Source: Acheta domesticus (Eukaryota; Arthropoda; Insecta; Orthoptera; Gryllidae). From it: a DNA stretch of 64,000 bases. The stretch spans positions 229,831,318 through 229,895,317 of the forward strand of contig JAHLJT010000631.1 of assembly GCA_031308135.1 (NCBI GenBank). Reading direction: 5' to 3'. The notes under the pieces are model-generated. The model did no database searches. It was not told the origin of the DNA and saw only the letters and a list, made by a program, of their open reading frames with translations. Shown here one piece after another: positions 36,296-47,729 of this stretch (positions are counted from its first letter, which is position 1; every line of letters begins with the position of its first letter). The position numbers and the translations under genes were made by a program.

Positions 36296-36745
36296 CGATG
36301 CGGTGGGAGTGAGTGTGAGGCTGAGAATGGGAATGTGAGTGAGGGTGAGGGTGGGAATGGGGGTGAGGGTGTGAGTGAGGGTAAGAGTGTGAGTGAGGAT
36401 GAGAGTGTGAGTGAGGATGAGAGTGTGAGTGAGGATGAGAGTGTGAGTGAGGATGAGAGTCTGAGTGAGGGTGAGAGTCTGAGTGAGGGTGAGAGTGTGA
36501 GAGTGTGAGTGAAGGTGAGAGTGTGAGTGAGGGTGAGAGTGAGGGTAAGTGTGAGTGAGGAAGAGAGCGTGAGTGAGAGTGAGGATGAGAGTGAGTGAGG
36601 GTGAGTGGTGAGTGAGGGTGAGGGTAAGTGTGAGTGAGGAAGAGAGTGTGAGTGAGAGTGAGGATGAGAGTTTGAGTGAGGGTGAGAGTGAGAATAAGAG
36701 TGAGTGGGAGTAAGAGGGTGATGATGAGAGTAAGAGAGAGTGGGA
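36296..36745. repeat. Purine/GT-rich 18-bp tandem array
   Basis: Variants of GATGAGAGTGTGAGTGAG repeated for about 450 bp, with almost no C on the plus strand. The minus-strand frames (Ser/His/Leu-rich) are artefacts of composition. Confidence 0.9.
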
Positions 36746-36759
36746 GGGGGAGAGAGACG

Positions 36760-37060
36760 GTGATGGTAACGGTGGCGACGGAGCCGTGGATACCCGCCGT
36801 GGACACCCGCCGCGGAGGCGGTGCCAAGCAGTAGAGGTGCCAGCGGCGGCGGCGGCGCGTGCGGCCACGCTATCTGCGACGCTATCGCCTTCCGCGAGCG
36901 CTTCATTCACAGCGCTTCCCGCGGCGCTGGGCGCGCGCCGTCGCTTCCGTGAGAGCACGCGGCGCGCGACACCTTTATCTCGGCGGAGGCGAGTGCCGTG
37001 ACTCACAAGCCCAGCGCCCCTCCCCTCCTCGCGACGCGACGTGACATTGGGAAGCCTTTG
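36760..37060. other. CpG-rich island
   Basis: Borders the purine array. Contains GACGCTATCGCCTTCCGCGA, similar to GCGCTATCGCTTTCCGCGA in the island at 43086-43330, so the two islands may share an element. Confidence 0.5.
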
Positions 37061-38230
37061 TACTCGTGCGCTCAATGTCAATGTCGCTAGCAATACACCA
37101 CGGGATTTCCACAACTTTTCGTGTCACAGTTACTTTCCAGCCATTAAGAACGAACGTTATGATCGAAGATAATTAAAACACTAGCAAGACGTCATTTTAA
37201 TGTATAATGTTAAAAAAAAATGTGGAGTTAATTGTGTTAGTACATTCTTTAATTCTTTTTTCCCCTGTTATTGAATAAAGAAAAGAAATACTTACCATCG
37301 CCCTGACATGCCCGAGAAGGTTAGTTCGTTGCTGTTGATGTTTCCAAGGGAACTGAAAACATAAGAAACAAAATCATATTTCGTAATACTGTAAGTCTTG
37401 TGCACAAAATACATTACGATTCATGACCTCGGGCGGTTTTGTATTGATATTGTGACAGTATTGAACATCAGTATATTTTAAAGTATATAATAATTAAACA
37501 CTGTTCATTCAGGGGGTTGATTTAATTGACTTAAATTATTTTAAATGAATAATTCATTTAATTACTAGAACATTGGCGATTTTTTTCAAAATTACTTTCT
37601 CTTTTCGGGCGAGAGAAATATTCTCTACCACCATCTCTCTTCCCAGAATTCTTCAGCATTCCTTCAAGGGCGTATTTTCCACGTCCAATATTGAACTCTT
37701 TATTATCATTGTGTTGATTGGTTCGAGTAGTCTCACGAGGTATGATTGAGAACGATCCAGAGAGACTGTGTTCGCTCTGGATCCGCAAGGGAAGGAAAAG
37801 GATGAAAGACAATACAGTAGTACAGAGCCAAGGAGCTCTGTAGGGCGTCACAAACGCCTTTATCAATTTTAATATACTAGTTTTAACGGTTAAGCGTCTT
37901 TATTAATTTATTACCTGTTAATTCATTTTAATATGAGTAGTACTTGATTTCTTTCTCTTCGAAAAGTGTTTTTGCCATTCACGTAATACTTCAATTAAAG
38001 TGATGAATGTATTCTTGTGTAGGTTATGAATAAAAATAAATTACCACTAGTATTGAAAAACAATTATACAACTGGCATGAAGGGTAAAGATGACTGAAAT
38101 GGGATGACACACTCATAGCAGGCTGATAACTCAATGAAAGGCGATTTTACCGTGAATAATTTCTGTTGCTAAGACAATACCTATGCAACACTTGTTAATA
38201 ATGAAAATGTATTATCACGACGTGCAAATA
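37061..38230. other. Unassigned sequence
   Basis: No gene or repeat recognised; A+T-rich. Confidence 0.5.
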
Positions 38231-38239
38231 TTTTATTCC

Positions 38240-38530
38240 ACTGGGATCAAAGCCTGGGTCCTCTTGTGGTGTGCATAAGCACTGTTATACCAACAATGGT
38301 TTCTCATAACAAACCCCGCCTGATTCAATTGTTAGCCTACTGGGCATCATTCCATTTCGTTCATTTTCATCTTCATGCCCATTGTATCATGCTTAGGAAT
38401 ATGCAGATCACTGCAAGATCGTTAAATTGTCGCGAGTGCAGTGCTTCATTCCATAGCTCAGTCGGTTTAATCTTTCCGGTTCACGGAAGGTCCCGGACTA
38501 AGTTCCTAGTGAAATCAAATAACCGCACTT
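38240..38530. mobile_element. Possible tRNA-derived SINE pieces
   Basis: The text CATAGCTCAGTCGG near 38451 is a good A-box match on the plus strand, but the downstream B box is poor. On the minus strand near 38300-38245 a B-box-like GGCTTTGATCCC follows TTGGTATAACAG. Both look SINE-derived rather than functional tRNAs. Confidence 0.3.
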
Positions 38531-38656
38531 CGTGACATTCATTTTCGGTACAAAAAAAATTAATTTTCTCCGAAACACAATATTCCGTAGCTCAAGTTCA
38601 ATAAGGCAATTAAGCAAATAGCCAGCGCAGGGCATAAGTTAATGCGGTCGAGGAGA

Positions 38657-38682
38657 GCGTTGCGTTGCGTTGCGTTGCGTTG
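38657..38682. repeat. (GCGTT)n pentamer microsatellite
   Basis: Five consecutive GCGTT units. Confidence 0.9.
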
Positions 38683-38689
38683 AAATGAG

Positions 38690-39990
38690 GATGAGAGCAG
38701 CGCTGGAATAATTTATACCTTTCTAGCTTCCGGCAGCAGACTCCAGATAACTGTAGACTCCTCTGCGGCCTCACTTGAAAGACGAAGAGATTAATTTTTT
38801 TTTTTCAGACGAGTGAAGATGAAAACTAAAGAAGCTTGAGGTGAAACACGCAAGTGCCGGGAAATGTTTTAGGTGAAGGGTGAAGAGTGAAGAGCAATAA
38901 GCCTTCAATACGATCGTATCTCGCTTTGGAGATTGGACAAAACGTCAGCCTTCTTCCGGGACACGTATACAGCAGGAAATGTGAAAAGGGACGAAAGCGT
39001 GAACTGAAACCATATGCTAGTAAGAACGCAAAATATGGATAATTGGCGAGATAACACAAAAACGGAGATATCTATTTAATCGTTATCTTTTCCACGTTCA
39101 GTAAGAGAATGAGAAAAGTTTGCAATGCATACTCCTTTTCAGTAGTACCATCTTAATCTCTCCGAGCACAGCAAAGACGATACACAGAGAAAAGCCGATA
39201 ATACAGTCAAACCCAAAAATGGCAAATTCTGAATGTGTAATCCCAAGAAAAACAGAGTGACAAAGAGAGACAAATTAAAGCCGCCACCTAACGACTGTGA
39301 AGGTTGAAATAAAAAAAAATCTACAACGGGCTTACGAACAACGTTGCGACAATCTGTCATCTAGCGAAACACTAATTGTACACTCGTGAGATGTTCTCAC
39401 GTAAACTTAAGTTCTCTACAGCAAAACCGTACCATACAAAAAGGAAAGAAAATCATAAAGAAGATACAAAATATAAATGATATTAACATAGAAAAAAATC
39501 GACATTTACAGTCGAGATAACACGAAAAAAACAATACTTTTATGAAATCTGAATTTCAAAATCTGAGATTGTTTATTTGCTCCTGAATTTATATTATATG
39601 CTCAGAGAGTGCAAAATCGATTGAAATTAATAACTATTCTCGTATACAGGAAAAATGTCTAATCAATAAGAATTCATCGAATTCTTAGCGAATTTTTACT
39701 TAGCTTTCTTTTTTGCATTGCGATAGGGCATTTTGGGAAAAGAAAAATTAATTTGAACTGAGCATTCACCTATCGCACATATGTTAAACCTACGAGTACA
39801 AATTAAAAAATATAATTAAAAATATTATAAATGAAAAATATACAAGAAAACAACAAATTTGTGGATAAATACGTAAAATAAATTCGTATATAACTTCAAA
39901 TGCGACGAGCCCAACTGGCAACTAGCAAATATTGTGCGAAGAAAATTTTAATATCACAAAAATTCCGACAAATGAGAAACTGAATCCAAC
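38690..39990. other. Unassigned A+T-rich sequence
   Basis: Nothing recognised apart from short A/T runs. Confidence 0.5.
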
Positions 39991-39993
39991 ATG

Positions 39994-40607
39994 ACTGATT
40001 TTAATGAAAGGACTTTTTTCACTTTAGAAAAATTCAGTTCAATTTAGAAATTCATTTTATGCTATGACAAAACGAAATTACCCCATTTTTATACTTTTTT
40101 GCATTTTTCGTCGATTTCAACTAATAAGTCATTTTTTTTACCCTTTTCCCGTCATTTTAATGCATTTGTCGCTGATTTAATCGATGTTAATATTTTATGG
40201 TACTAGCTTGAAATAATAATTACGAGATGCAACAAATGTTCTCCACAGAATATCTGAGTACTTATATCTGGTAACCTATTCGATTTCTTTACTCAGAAGT
40301 TGTAATGTCAGTCATTGTGAGTATGTAATCTAAGATGCCTGTCAACGTCGTTGGCGCTTCAGCCGATTTCGGGATAACTGAAGACAAATATATTCTAGTA
40401 AAGAACAGGCCAAACCCAGATTTTGAAAGCTGAGTTCATTTGAACGAATAGAAGGAGCCTTGATTACATCAGCAACGTCCTCGAATTGTCCATCCGAACT
40501 GCTTTTGATCACATTTTTTACGTCATTTTTCTTTGCTTTTGGGGCATTTTTAAAACAGTTTAAGATCATTTTTGGCGATATTGTAGTTCATGAAACTTCG
40601 CCCCCTA
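39994..40607 (+). mobile_element. Non-autonomous DNA element, copy A
   Basis: Co-linear with 43945-44591 over its whole length. Shared words include TTCGACTAATAAGT-like, CTCCACAGAAT, TTCGATTTCTTT, GCTGAGTTCA-TTGAACGAA and TTTTGATCA. It ends CGCCCCCTA, the complement of the TAGGGGGCG start of copy B, but its own left terminus has lost the G run. Confidence 0.75.
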
Positions 40608-40659
40608 GTCCTAACCATTTGGCAAAATTGGCGTGCGGGTTGTCACACCGGTGTAGTTG

Positions 40660-40870
40660 TGACATTACCTAGCAACGGGGAGGGGAGGGGGACGGCAGCG
40701 AGAGCAGCGACGGCAATTGGATCGAGAACGGGAGTTACACCGTGTCGCGAGCGCCGAACGCACCCCGTGCACCATGCAAATTGGGGAGTGGGGGCGGGGG
40801 CGGGGGCGGGGGGCGCCGAGCAGCCTCGCGAATGCAATCGATGAGGAGCCTCGTGAGGCCCTGACGCGAA
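40660..40870. other. GC-rich island with octamer motif
   Basis: Contains a GGGGCGGG-type run at 40791-40815 (Sp1-like boxes) next to ATGCAAAT at 40774-40781, an exact POU octamer. Possible regulatory element. Confidence 0.45.
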
Positions 40871-40889
40871 TAACGTACGCCATGAATCT

Positions 40890-42600
40890 TAACTAAGTCG
40901 GTAGACTTCAACCCGAAGCAACTGAGGAAGAGAAAACGGAATTACCAAAAATTCTTTTAAACCCTTTCTCATCGTTTTATATTCAGTCTCTTCACAGTCA
41001 TACAATATATTGCAATTGCAAAGCGCTATATAATATATCGCAATCGCAATTGTATTGTAACAATTCGACAAGTTGAGAATATACAATAGTTCCAGACCCA
41101 TAATTTAGAACGAAATAAAACATTTTGTTCTTGGATTCGTCTAAAATTTCAAAGAACCACTTTCCCTCTTCTTAAGGGATGCTGGTATTAAAAGCAAAAT
41201 TGTGTAATCTTTTGTGCAGTGCCAAGCAACGTCTTGTTGAATTTAAACCTACGGAAAAATGCATTTAAAGTTTACTGTTGTAGTTGTAAGAGTTACTCAC
41301 AAAGGTTTAGAAAAAGCAGTAATTTCACTTCCAACCCCCTTCGAGAAATTTGGATTTAATTGGACGCTATATTCAGTTTTTTTTATATTTACTCTTCAAC
41401 ACTACAAAAATAATGACATACAAACGCTGTATACAGTATTTGAGAAATGTTCAGTTTCTGAGCGAAACGTACCTAAAAGGCAAGCAACGATGTAGACAAA
41501 ATAACCAAAAAAATAAAAATATTAACACAGCCACAATATAATTTTATATTCACGTAAAATAAAAATAGAAATCTTCTGTACAGTAACATCTCTCAACCTT
41601 GTAATCGTCCCGTCTGGTTTGACGAGTGACTTTCGCTCTTTTGCATGGGTTCCCCTCCGCGATGAGGCAGGCGCAGACGTTTCTCTTTCGTTTTGTAGAA
41701 ATCCATCATGCAGCCGCGAGTAGGACCTTCCAACCGTAAAACTACTACGTTTCGTCAGCGACGCGTGTAATCTTCCCTTTTACACTATCCCGAAATCTAA
41801 AGCCAACACGAAATTTTCAGAGCGGAAACTCTCACTGCTTTCCCGCGAGGGGTAAACAATCGCTCTTCATCTTGTCAGAAAGGCGGCGTCTCCGCTGCAA
41901 TTCGTGTTCCGATGCTATCTGGTGCGATAACCCCAGATGCTCTCACTCTCGCCAAACAACCCCTCTCCCCCCCCCACTACCACCATGCGCGCGCCCTACG
42001 AAAATGACATCGCATCCAACAATGTCACATCACCAGCGTAAACACCAATTTCTGTCCATCCTGCACTTTTTTTGCTGTGAGTTTTTCAATTAATATCGCA
42101 ATTCTTCTTGCATGAAAAGAATCCCTCACGGAGAGAATTCCCAAGGAGGATGCCTGGTTGCGTTACATCGAACTAAGGATGTACATAGATATTTCAGTCA
42201 ACTTTCCACAATCATTGGGTATCTGTTTGAAAAAGGGCATCACATTTTAAGTTTCGTTGGAATTAGTTTTGCAGAGAACGGACAGATGACAGATTACCGA
42301 ACGGTAAATTAGAGGAAAAAATAGTAATGCTATATTATTAGATTTATTTGTGCGAAATAATCACATACTGTATAAAATGGTCTCCCTATGCGGGAAAAAT
42401 TTCCAAACAATAAATTAAGAAATGGATATCATCGTTGGGATCGACATAGGATTCTAACATAGTAAGTAAAAGAAGATGTAAATTTAATAAAATCTTTTCA
42501 GAAAAATGTTCACTTACGAGAAATTTCAAGATAATCTAAGCACGTTCGTCACCAAAAGGTATCTCTCGTCAGCAAAAACGTGATCCCATTTACCTCCGGA
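40890..42600. other. Unassigned sequence
   Basis: No gene recognised. A short GC-rich patch with a C run lies near 41940-42000. Confidence 0.5.
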
Positions 42601-42604
42601 GCCT

Positions 42605-43085
42605 GAGCACAGTATTCTACCGTTTCACTTTCTCCCTTCCTTCCAACCCCCTTCCATCGTCCTTCCTCCCCTCCCTCTCACCTATCTTCCTTCCTTCCTC
42701 CCTCCCTCTCATCCATCCTCCTCCCTCCATCGCTCTCACCACCTTCCTTCCAACATTCTTCCATCGTCCTTCCTCCCTCCCTTCTTCTCACCCATCTTCC
42801 TTCCTCCCCGTCTTCTATTTTCCTTCCCCCTTCCCTCCCCCTCATCTACCTGCATTCCTCCCTCCCACCTACCTATCTACCTATCGTTCTTCCTTTACCC
42901 CCTCTCCCACCTACCTTCTTTCTTTCCTTCTTCCCCACCACCTACCTCCCTTCGTTCTTCCCTACCACCTACCTACCTTCCTTCCTTCCTTCCTTCCTTC
43001 CCACCTACCCTTCTTCCTCCCACCATATTGCTCCTCCTCTCCTCCTTCCATCTTCCTCTTCCTCCTCCGTCTCCTCACAACTCGC
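42605..43085. repeat. Long pyrimidine-rich tract
   Basis: About 480 bp of CCTTCCTC-like text on the plus strand with few purines, including CTTC and ACCTACCT runs. It is degenerate rather than strictly periodic. It leads directly into a CpG island. Confidence 0.85.
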
Positions 43086-43330
43086 GCCTCCTGTGCCGAC
43101 CCAGCGTCTTCCTGGTGGTTTCCCCGCGAGGCGCGTGCGCAGAAGCAGGCCGACCTCGTCCTCCGCAGCGGGCCCGCCCCTCGCGCTGGCGCCCGCTTCC
43201 GCCACGCGAGCTCTTCTCGGGCTGACGGCGCGGCGCGGCGCGGCGCGGCGGCGCTATCGCTTTCCGCGACTGACAGGCCCGGCCCCGTGGTTAGCGGCCA
43301 CGCCCACCATTCATTTTCCGATAGTTTGAT
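43086..43330. other. CpG-rich island
   Basis: Holds a GGCGC pentamer run at about 43226-43250, then GCGCTATCGCTTTCCGCGA and CCACCATTCATTTTCC. The combination of a pyrimidine tract and an island could mark a promoter; no exon is recognised. Confidence 0.5.
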
Positions 43331-43944
43331 GTGACCCGACTCCGCTGAAGGGATGGGGAAGGCTATACGAGCGCTCCGCTCTGAGCAACATTTGTTCAGG
43401 GGTTGGGCCTAAAACATGGCTAGATTGTTGTTGGTAAAATATTGTCGGTCGCCCTCATGGTTACGTATGTACGGATGGTTATTACATTTATGGGAAGGGG
43501 TGCACAATTCAATGTCGTCCCCAATGGCCCTTGCTCTAGCTAAGTAGCTAATATTACAATTCCATAAAACTCATTTAAACGGCTTTTGCCTTTCGTTGTT
43601 CGTACTTGTCTAGTCGAGATTACTCAGTTCAGGAGCCCGTGTCTAATCCATCTCCCAAAGCTGCCACTTAAAAGTTATATACCTCTATGAATTTTTTTAA
43701 CATTCTAATTCGTAATCTTGTGCTAATTATTCAATCATTATTTTGATATAACAGCTACAAACGCCACGTATATTCAGTCTCATGAAAAAATATTTTTATA
43801 GCAGTCTCCCGCCTGGTTTTGGAAGCCCGTCGCGGGCGGAACTGCACTTTTTCGCCGCAGAGCGCTCCCGGTATGCCAAGAGCCTTTCGGAGGGAGCCGA
43901 GCGGGTTGCGTGAGCGCGCCTGCGCTCCGCGGGATGTTTATGAC

Positions 43945-44591
43945 TAGGGGGCGGATTTTAATTAAATGTCTTTTTTCTCTTTCTTTCTTTCTTTCTTTCT
44001 TTCTTTTCACTTTAGAACAATGACTTTTAGTTATGGCATTAATTTAATTTTATAACAGAATGAAATTTTTAAATGACTTATTTTGTATTTTTGGTCAATT
44101 TCGACTAATAAGTAATTTTTACTTTTTCCCCCATCATTTTTGACTAATTTCATCGATTTTAATATCATTTTAATGGCAATTGCTTCAAATAATATTAAAG
44201 AGATGGAAAAAACTCTCCACAGAATTCCTGAGTAGCCTGTTCGATTTCTTTGCTAAGAAATTGTAATGTGAGGCGTTGTAACTAGGTAACATAAGGTTCC
44301 TGTGAAGCCTACACTGCCAATGTCGGTTCGACCGATTTTGTAATAATTATGTAAAGACAGAGATTTCCTGGTCAAGAACAGTCCAAGCCAAACATTTGCA
44401 CGCTGAGTTCACTTGAACGAAAAGAAGAATCCTCGATTAGCCATCTGTAACATACGTGATTTGTTCGCATGAACTGGTTTTGATCAATTTTTTACATCAT
44501 TGTTCTTTGCTTTTAGGATATTTTAAAAACCTTTTAAGAGCATTTCATTGATCATTTTTGGTGTTTTAGGTCATCAAAATCCCCCCCCCTG
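43945..44591 (+). mobile_element. Non-autonomous DNA element, copy B, with 8-bp target duplication
   Basis: A 647-bp element starting TAGGGGGCGGATTTTAAT and ending with its imperfect inverse ATCAAAATCCCCCCCCCTG. Identical TTTATGAC copies flank it (43937-43944 and 44592-44599). An internal TTTC microsatellite (about 43976-44006) is absent from copy A. The 8-bp duplication fits hAT-like elements. There is no transposase. Confidence 0.8.
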
Positions 44592-44750
44592 TTTATGACG
44601 CTCGTTGTTGCCCAGGGAGAGTAGCTACGTCCACGTCAGCGGCAACTAAGCTGAGGACGGGCACGGGAGCAGGCCGAGGCGGCGGCGAAAGCCCCAGAGG
44701 AGATGGCTGCACAGTAGGGTAGGTTTCCGCAGCCTGAATCAGAAACTATA

Positions 44751-44979
44751 CTGCGATATTTCTAACTTTGCCCCTCAAGGCCCGTCTTCACGATGGAATA
44801 TGTCACGGTATTTCGCTACGTTCTCAGTCGTGCCACCAGGTATCGCATGATCGCCATCGCATCAAGCAGTGCTTGCGATCATGCGACTTCTAGCGGTACG
44901 ACGGAGAAAGATGCGAAATGCCGTGTGATATTCCATCGTAGCCATAGGGGCTTGAGGGACAGAGTTAGGAAAATCGCAC
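44751..44979. mobile_element. Long-TIR MITE, TA-flanked (copy 1)
   Basis: Ends CTGCGATATTTCTAACTTTG and the inverse of GTGCGATTTTCCTAACTCTG, flanked by TATA. Nearly the whole 229 bp folds back, with an inner TCGCATGATCGC/GCGATCATGCGA stem. Its termini match the element at 63318-63475, so both belong to one family. Confidence 0.8.
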
Positions 44980-44981
44980 TA

Positions 44982-45126
44982 TACTTGGCTGGCCTGGAGA
45001 CGCCCGCTGAGTTCTAGGCATAGGGTCCAACGTTTCGGCAGCCGTTCTGCGACCTTCCTCAGGGCGAGATGCTCATGGCATTTCCTAGGACAGCACAGGG
45101 CGCGGCGTCTCTCGGCCAGCCAAGTA
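44982..45126. mobile_element. Foldback MITE with hammerhead-like boxes, copy 2
   Basis: Arms TACTTGGCTGGCC-GGAGACGCC and GGCGTCTC-GGCCAGCCAAGTA are inverted copies. On the minus strand it holds CTGAGGA (45062-45056) and GAAAC (45036-45032). It abuts the preceding MITE, so one probably inserted at the terminus of the other. Confidence 0.75.
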
Positions 45127-45720
45127 GGTAATGGCTACAGGGCATAACACAGACTAAAGGTCTCAGAATAAATTTTACAATTTGCTACGTGATGTAGAAA
45201 TTCAAATATGATTACTTGTTGCCTAAAAACATTTAATGGAAATTTCATACGACGAAGTTCCATGTGAAGCATTTCACTCTGATTGTAAAACTGCATATGC
45301 ACTGAGGAGGTTCTAGGTACACGAAATTTCCTTGACTGCGCCAGAATGTGACGTGCCAAACACCAATGCATAAAGAATTCCCCAACAATCACACGCAATT
45401 GCTACACGAGTAACTTCGTTGAATGAAATTTTCCTCTACATGTTCATTGGCAAAAACGATCGTCTATTGCTCATTCATGTGCTCCTAAAAGGTTGTAACA
45501 ATTCTTATGGTGCATAATTTATGTTTATGAACTCTAGGCATTAAATTAGTTAAAAGTACAATGTAACTCATTCAAACGTGTAAAGAAAATAATGGATTTT
45601 AAGATACTGAATGACCTCGCAATTCTCCCTTCACCAGCATGAGACGTTTGCTCTTAATGAGATGTAAATGCTGTTAGTAGTTGGGATAATAATAATATTA
45701 CTATTAATAATAATAATTCT
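45127..45720. other. Unassigned sequence
   Basis: No gene recognised; a short AAT-type run lies at 45687-45720. Confidence 0.5.
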
Positions 45721-45724
45721 GAGA

Positions 45725-45960
45725 CGCTTGCATAGCAACGGTAGCGATGACAATAGAAGCATGGCTGTCGCGGGACCGCCGCTGCAGGCGGGAGGCATGC
45801 CGAGACCCAACAAAGCGACCGCGGCGTGGGTGGCGGGGCTGCAGTGGAAGCGGTAGAGAGCGCGGTGCGGCGTGGCGCGGCGTGGCGTGGCGTGGCGTGG
45901 CGTGGCGTGGCGCGGCGTGGCGTGGCCGTTTGACTGCCGCCCGGCGAGTTCTAATTGAGG
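45725..45960. other. GC-rich island with (GGCGT)n array
   Basis: A GGCGT/GGCGC pentamer array of about 12 units lies at 45865-45926. The island ends in GGCGAGTTCTAATTGAGG. The translated pentamer frame is an artefact. Confidence 0.7.
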
Positions 45961-47395
45961 AGAATTACACGGACCTCTGACACAGGAGCCCTTTATCCAA
46001 CTTCCCTCTCTGCCGGCTAAGCAAATATCCAGTGTGCTGTGATGTTTTGCGCATTCTACGACATGCGCTACAGAATACGTTGCCAATGAGAAGTACACGA
46101 AAAATAGACTTTGCTTCATATCTCATCCTCGCAGTAGATGCAAAAATAAAGAACTGTTAAAAGCTAAAGGATCAGGCACGTTTTGAAAATGTTATTGTTT
46201 TCACTTTTTTCACTCAACAGGGGGTTAACAAACAGTACTACCAAGGTTACTAACAACAGCAGCATGAACATTTTTCTTAAAAAATCAGGAATAATAATCA
46301 ATATTTCATGTCACGTGTAACTCATCATTTTTAGTAACCTGAAATATCATGTGGACTAACTCGTATTTTCCCATATTTGATACTTTAACAGCAAACACTC
46401 CAAAAGAAAGTCACAATACAGCCTGGACTACTTGATCGTTTGCTTTTCTTTCTTTTTATTATATTTTCAGTTCTAAGTTCCACTATTAGGATGATAATAC
46501 GTTCCCTAAGGAAACCTATTTTACCTACCATTATTCAGATATCCCAAGAAAGAATAAGACAGCTCCATGTGGGACGTCTCTTGATAGAGAAGAATCTGAT
46601 TACAGTCATCTCGAAGTTTCTACATTTGTTTGAAGTGCTTCACAAGTTTATATTAACTAGCATTAATAAATCTTTTTCGTAAGCCAGAAAATGAACTGTC
46701 ATATGATTAAGAATGTGAATATAAAATACACAAGATACTCGTATTTACTGTAACATTGCTACGATTAAATTAATCAAAGTTAATTTCAAACTCTTAAGGT
46801 GAAATAATCGATGCACATTTTGATAGACTACTCAATACAATATAAATTAATTCTATTAGTGAAATACTTTCGATTGAATTGTATTATTCGACGCCACTGG
46901 TTTAATTATCCTTCTCACGTTTTAGGTCCCTTCTTTTTAGAAAAATAGTCCTTTGTTTACCCTGGAGTATTTGGAAGAATTTAATTGATAAAAAAATAGT
47001 TGTATGTTCAATTATTCTTTGAACATACTGGGAACCAGCACATGCCTCGTCGTTCATATGAGATACAATAATTCATTTTACAGTTTCTTGAATGTGAAAT
47101 AAAGAATAATTAGAATTCAGAGATTCTAATCCAATGTGATTTATTTAAGTCTGTCAAATCTGCACAAATAGAGTAGAAGATGCTTCTTGAATTGCATCCT
47201 CTTGACACAAACCAAGAAAGCTTCGAATCGTGGTTATGATCATTCAGTGTGCTCTCTTAGAGCACATCACAACACAAACACACGCCCACGGCGAACCAGC
47301 CGTCTAGCTACTGATTAATTACTAATTTGCCACAGAGTACTTAATAGAAGAGTTTGGACTGAAAGTGGAGAATTCGCACAATAATAAAGATTATT
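45961..47395. other. Unassigned A+T-rich sequence
   Basis: No gene, RNA or element recognised. An 80-codon open frame at 46440-46682 shows no family resemblance. Confidence 0.5.
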
Positions 47396-47399
47396 GGTG

Positions 47400-47729
47400 G
47401 ATGGAGTAATAAAAACTCCGAAACGTTGGCAATCTGACATCTTATTATTTTGAACCAAAACCCGTGAACCACGCAATGGAATCGTCTACAGATGGTCATG
47501 AAATACAGCAAATTTACAGCAACGAGATAAACAAGATGGCGGTGGTGAAGATCTGAACAACACGGTGTTTCTAGAATAGAATTATATTTGTAATAATCGT
47601 TTTGTTAAACCTATCTAGCCCTGAGGATGGAGTAATAAAATACCGGCACTCTGACATACCTTATTATTTTGGACCAAAACCCGTGAACAACGTAACGGAA
47701 TCGTCTACAGATGGTCATGAAATACAGCA
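47400..47729 (+). mobile_element. Tandem dimer with hammerhead-like pieces (decayed retrozyme or Penelope-related)
   Basis: Two direct copies, 47400-47510 and 47626-47729, have a period of about 226 bp. They share GATGGAGTAATAAAA, ATTATTTTG-ACCAAAACCC and GGAATCGTCTACAGATGGTC. Copy 2 carries CTGAGGA (47621-47627). Copy 1 carries a GGAGT...ACTCC hairpin followed by GAAAC (47403-47424). Together they form the boxes of a hammerhead core; neither copy keeps all of them. Such tandem, ribozyme-bearing units are known from metazoan retrozymes and Penelope-like element termini. The assignment is inference. Confidence 0.55.

Noticed and set aside
36220..37114. Ser/His/Leu-rich minus-strand frames up to 273 codons
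   Set aside because: They translate the purine tandem array and give low-complexity text without domain resemblance.
38451..38510. Functional tRNA gene with an exact A box
   Set aside because: The B box is poor and no cloverleaf can be drawn; more likely SINE-derived.
45747..45980. Trp/Arg/Gly repeat protein
   Set aside because: A direct read-through of the GGCGT pentamer microsatellite.
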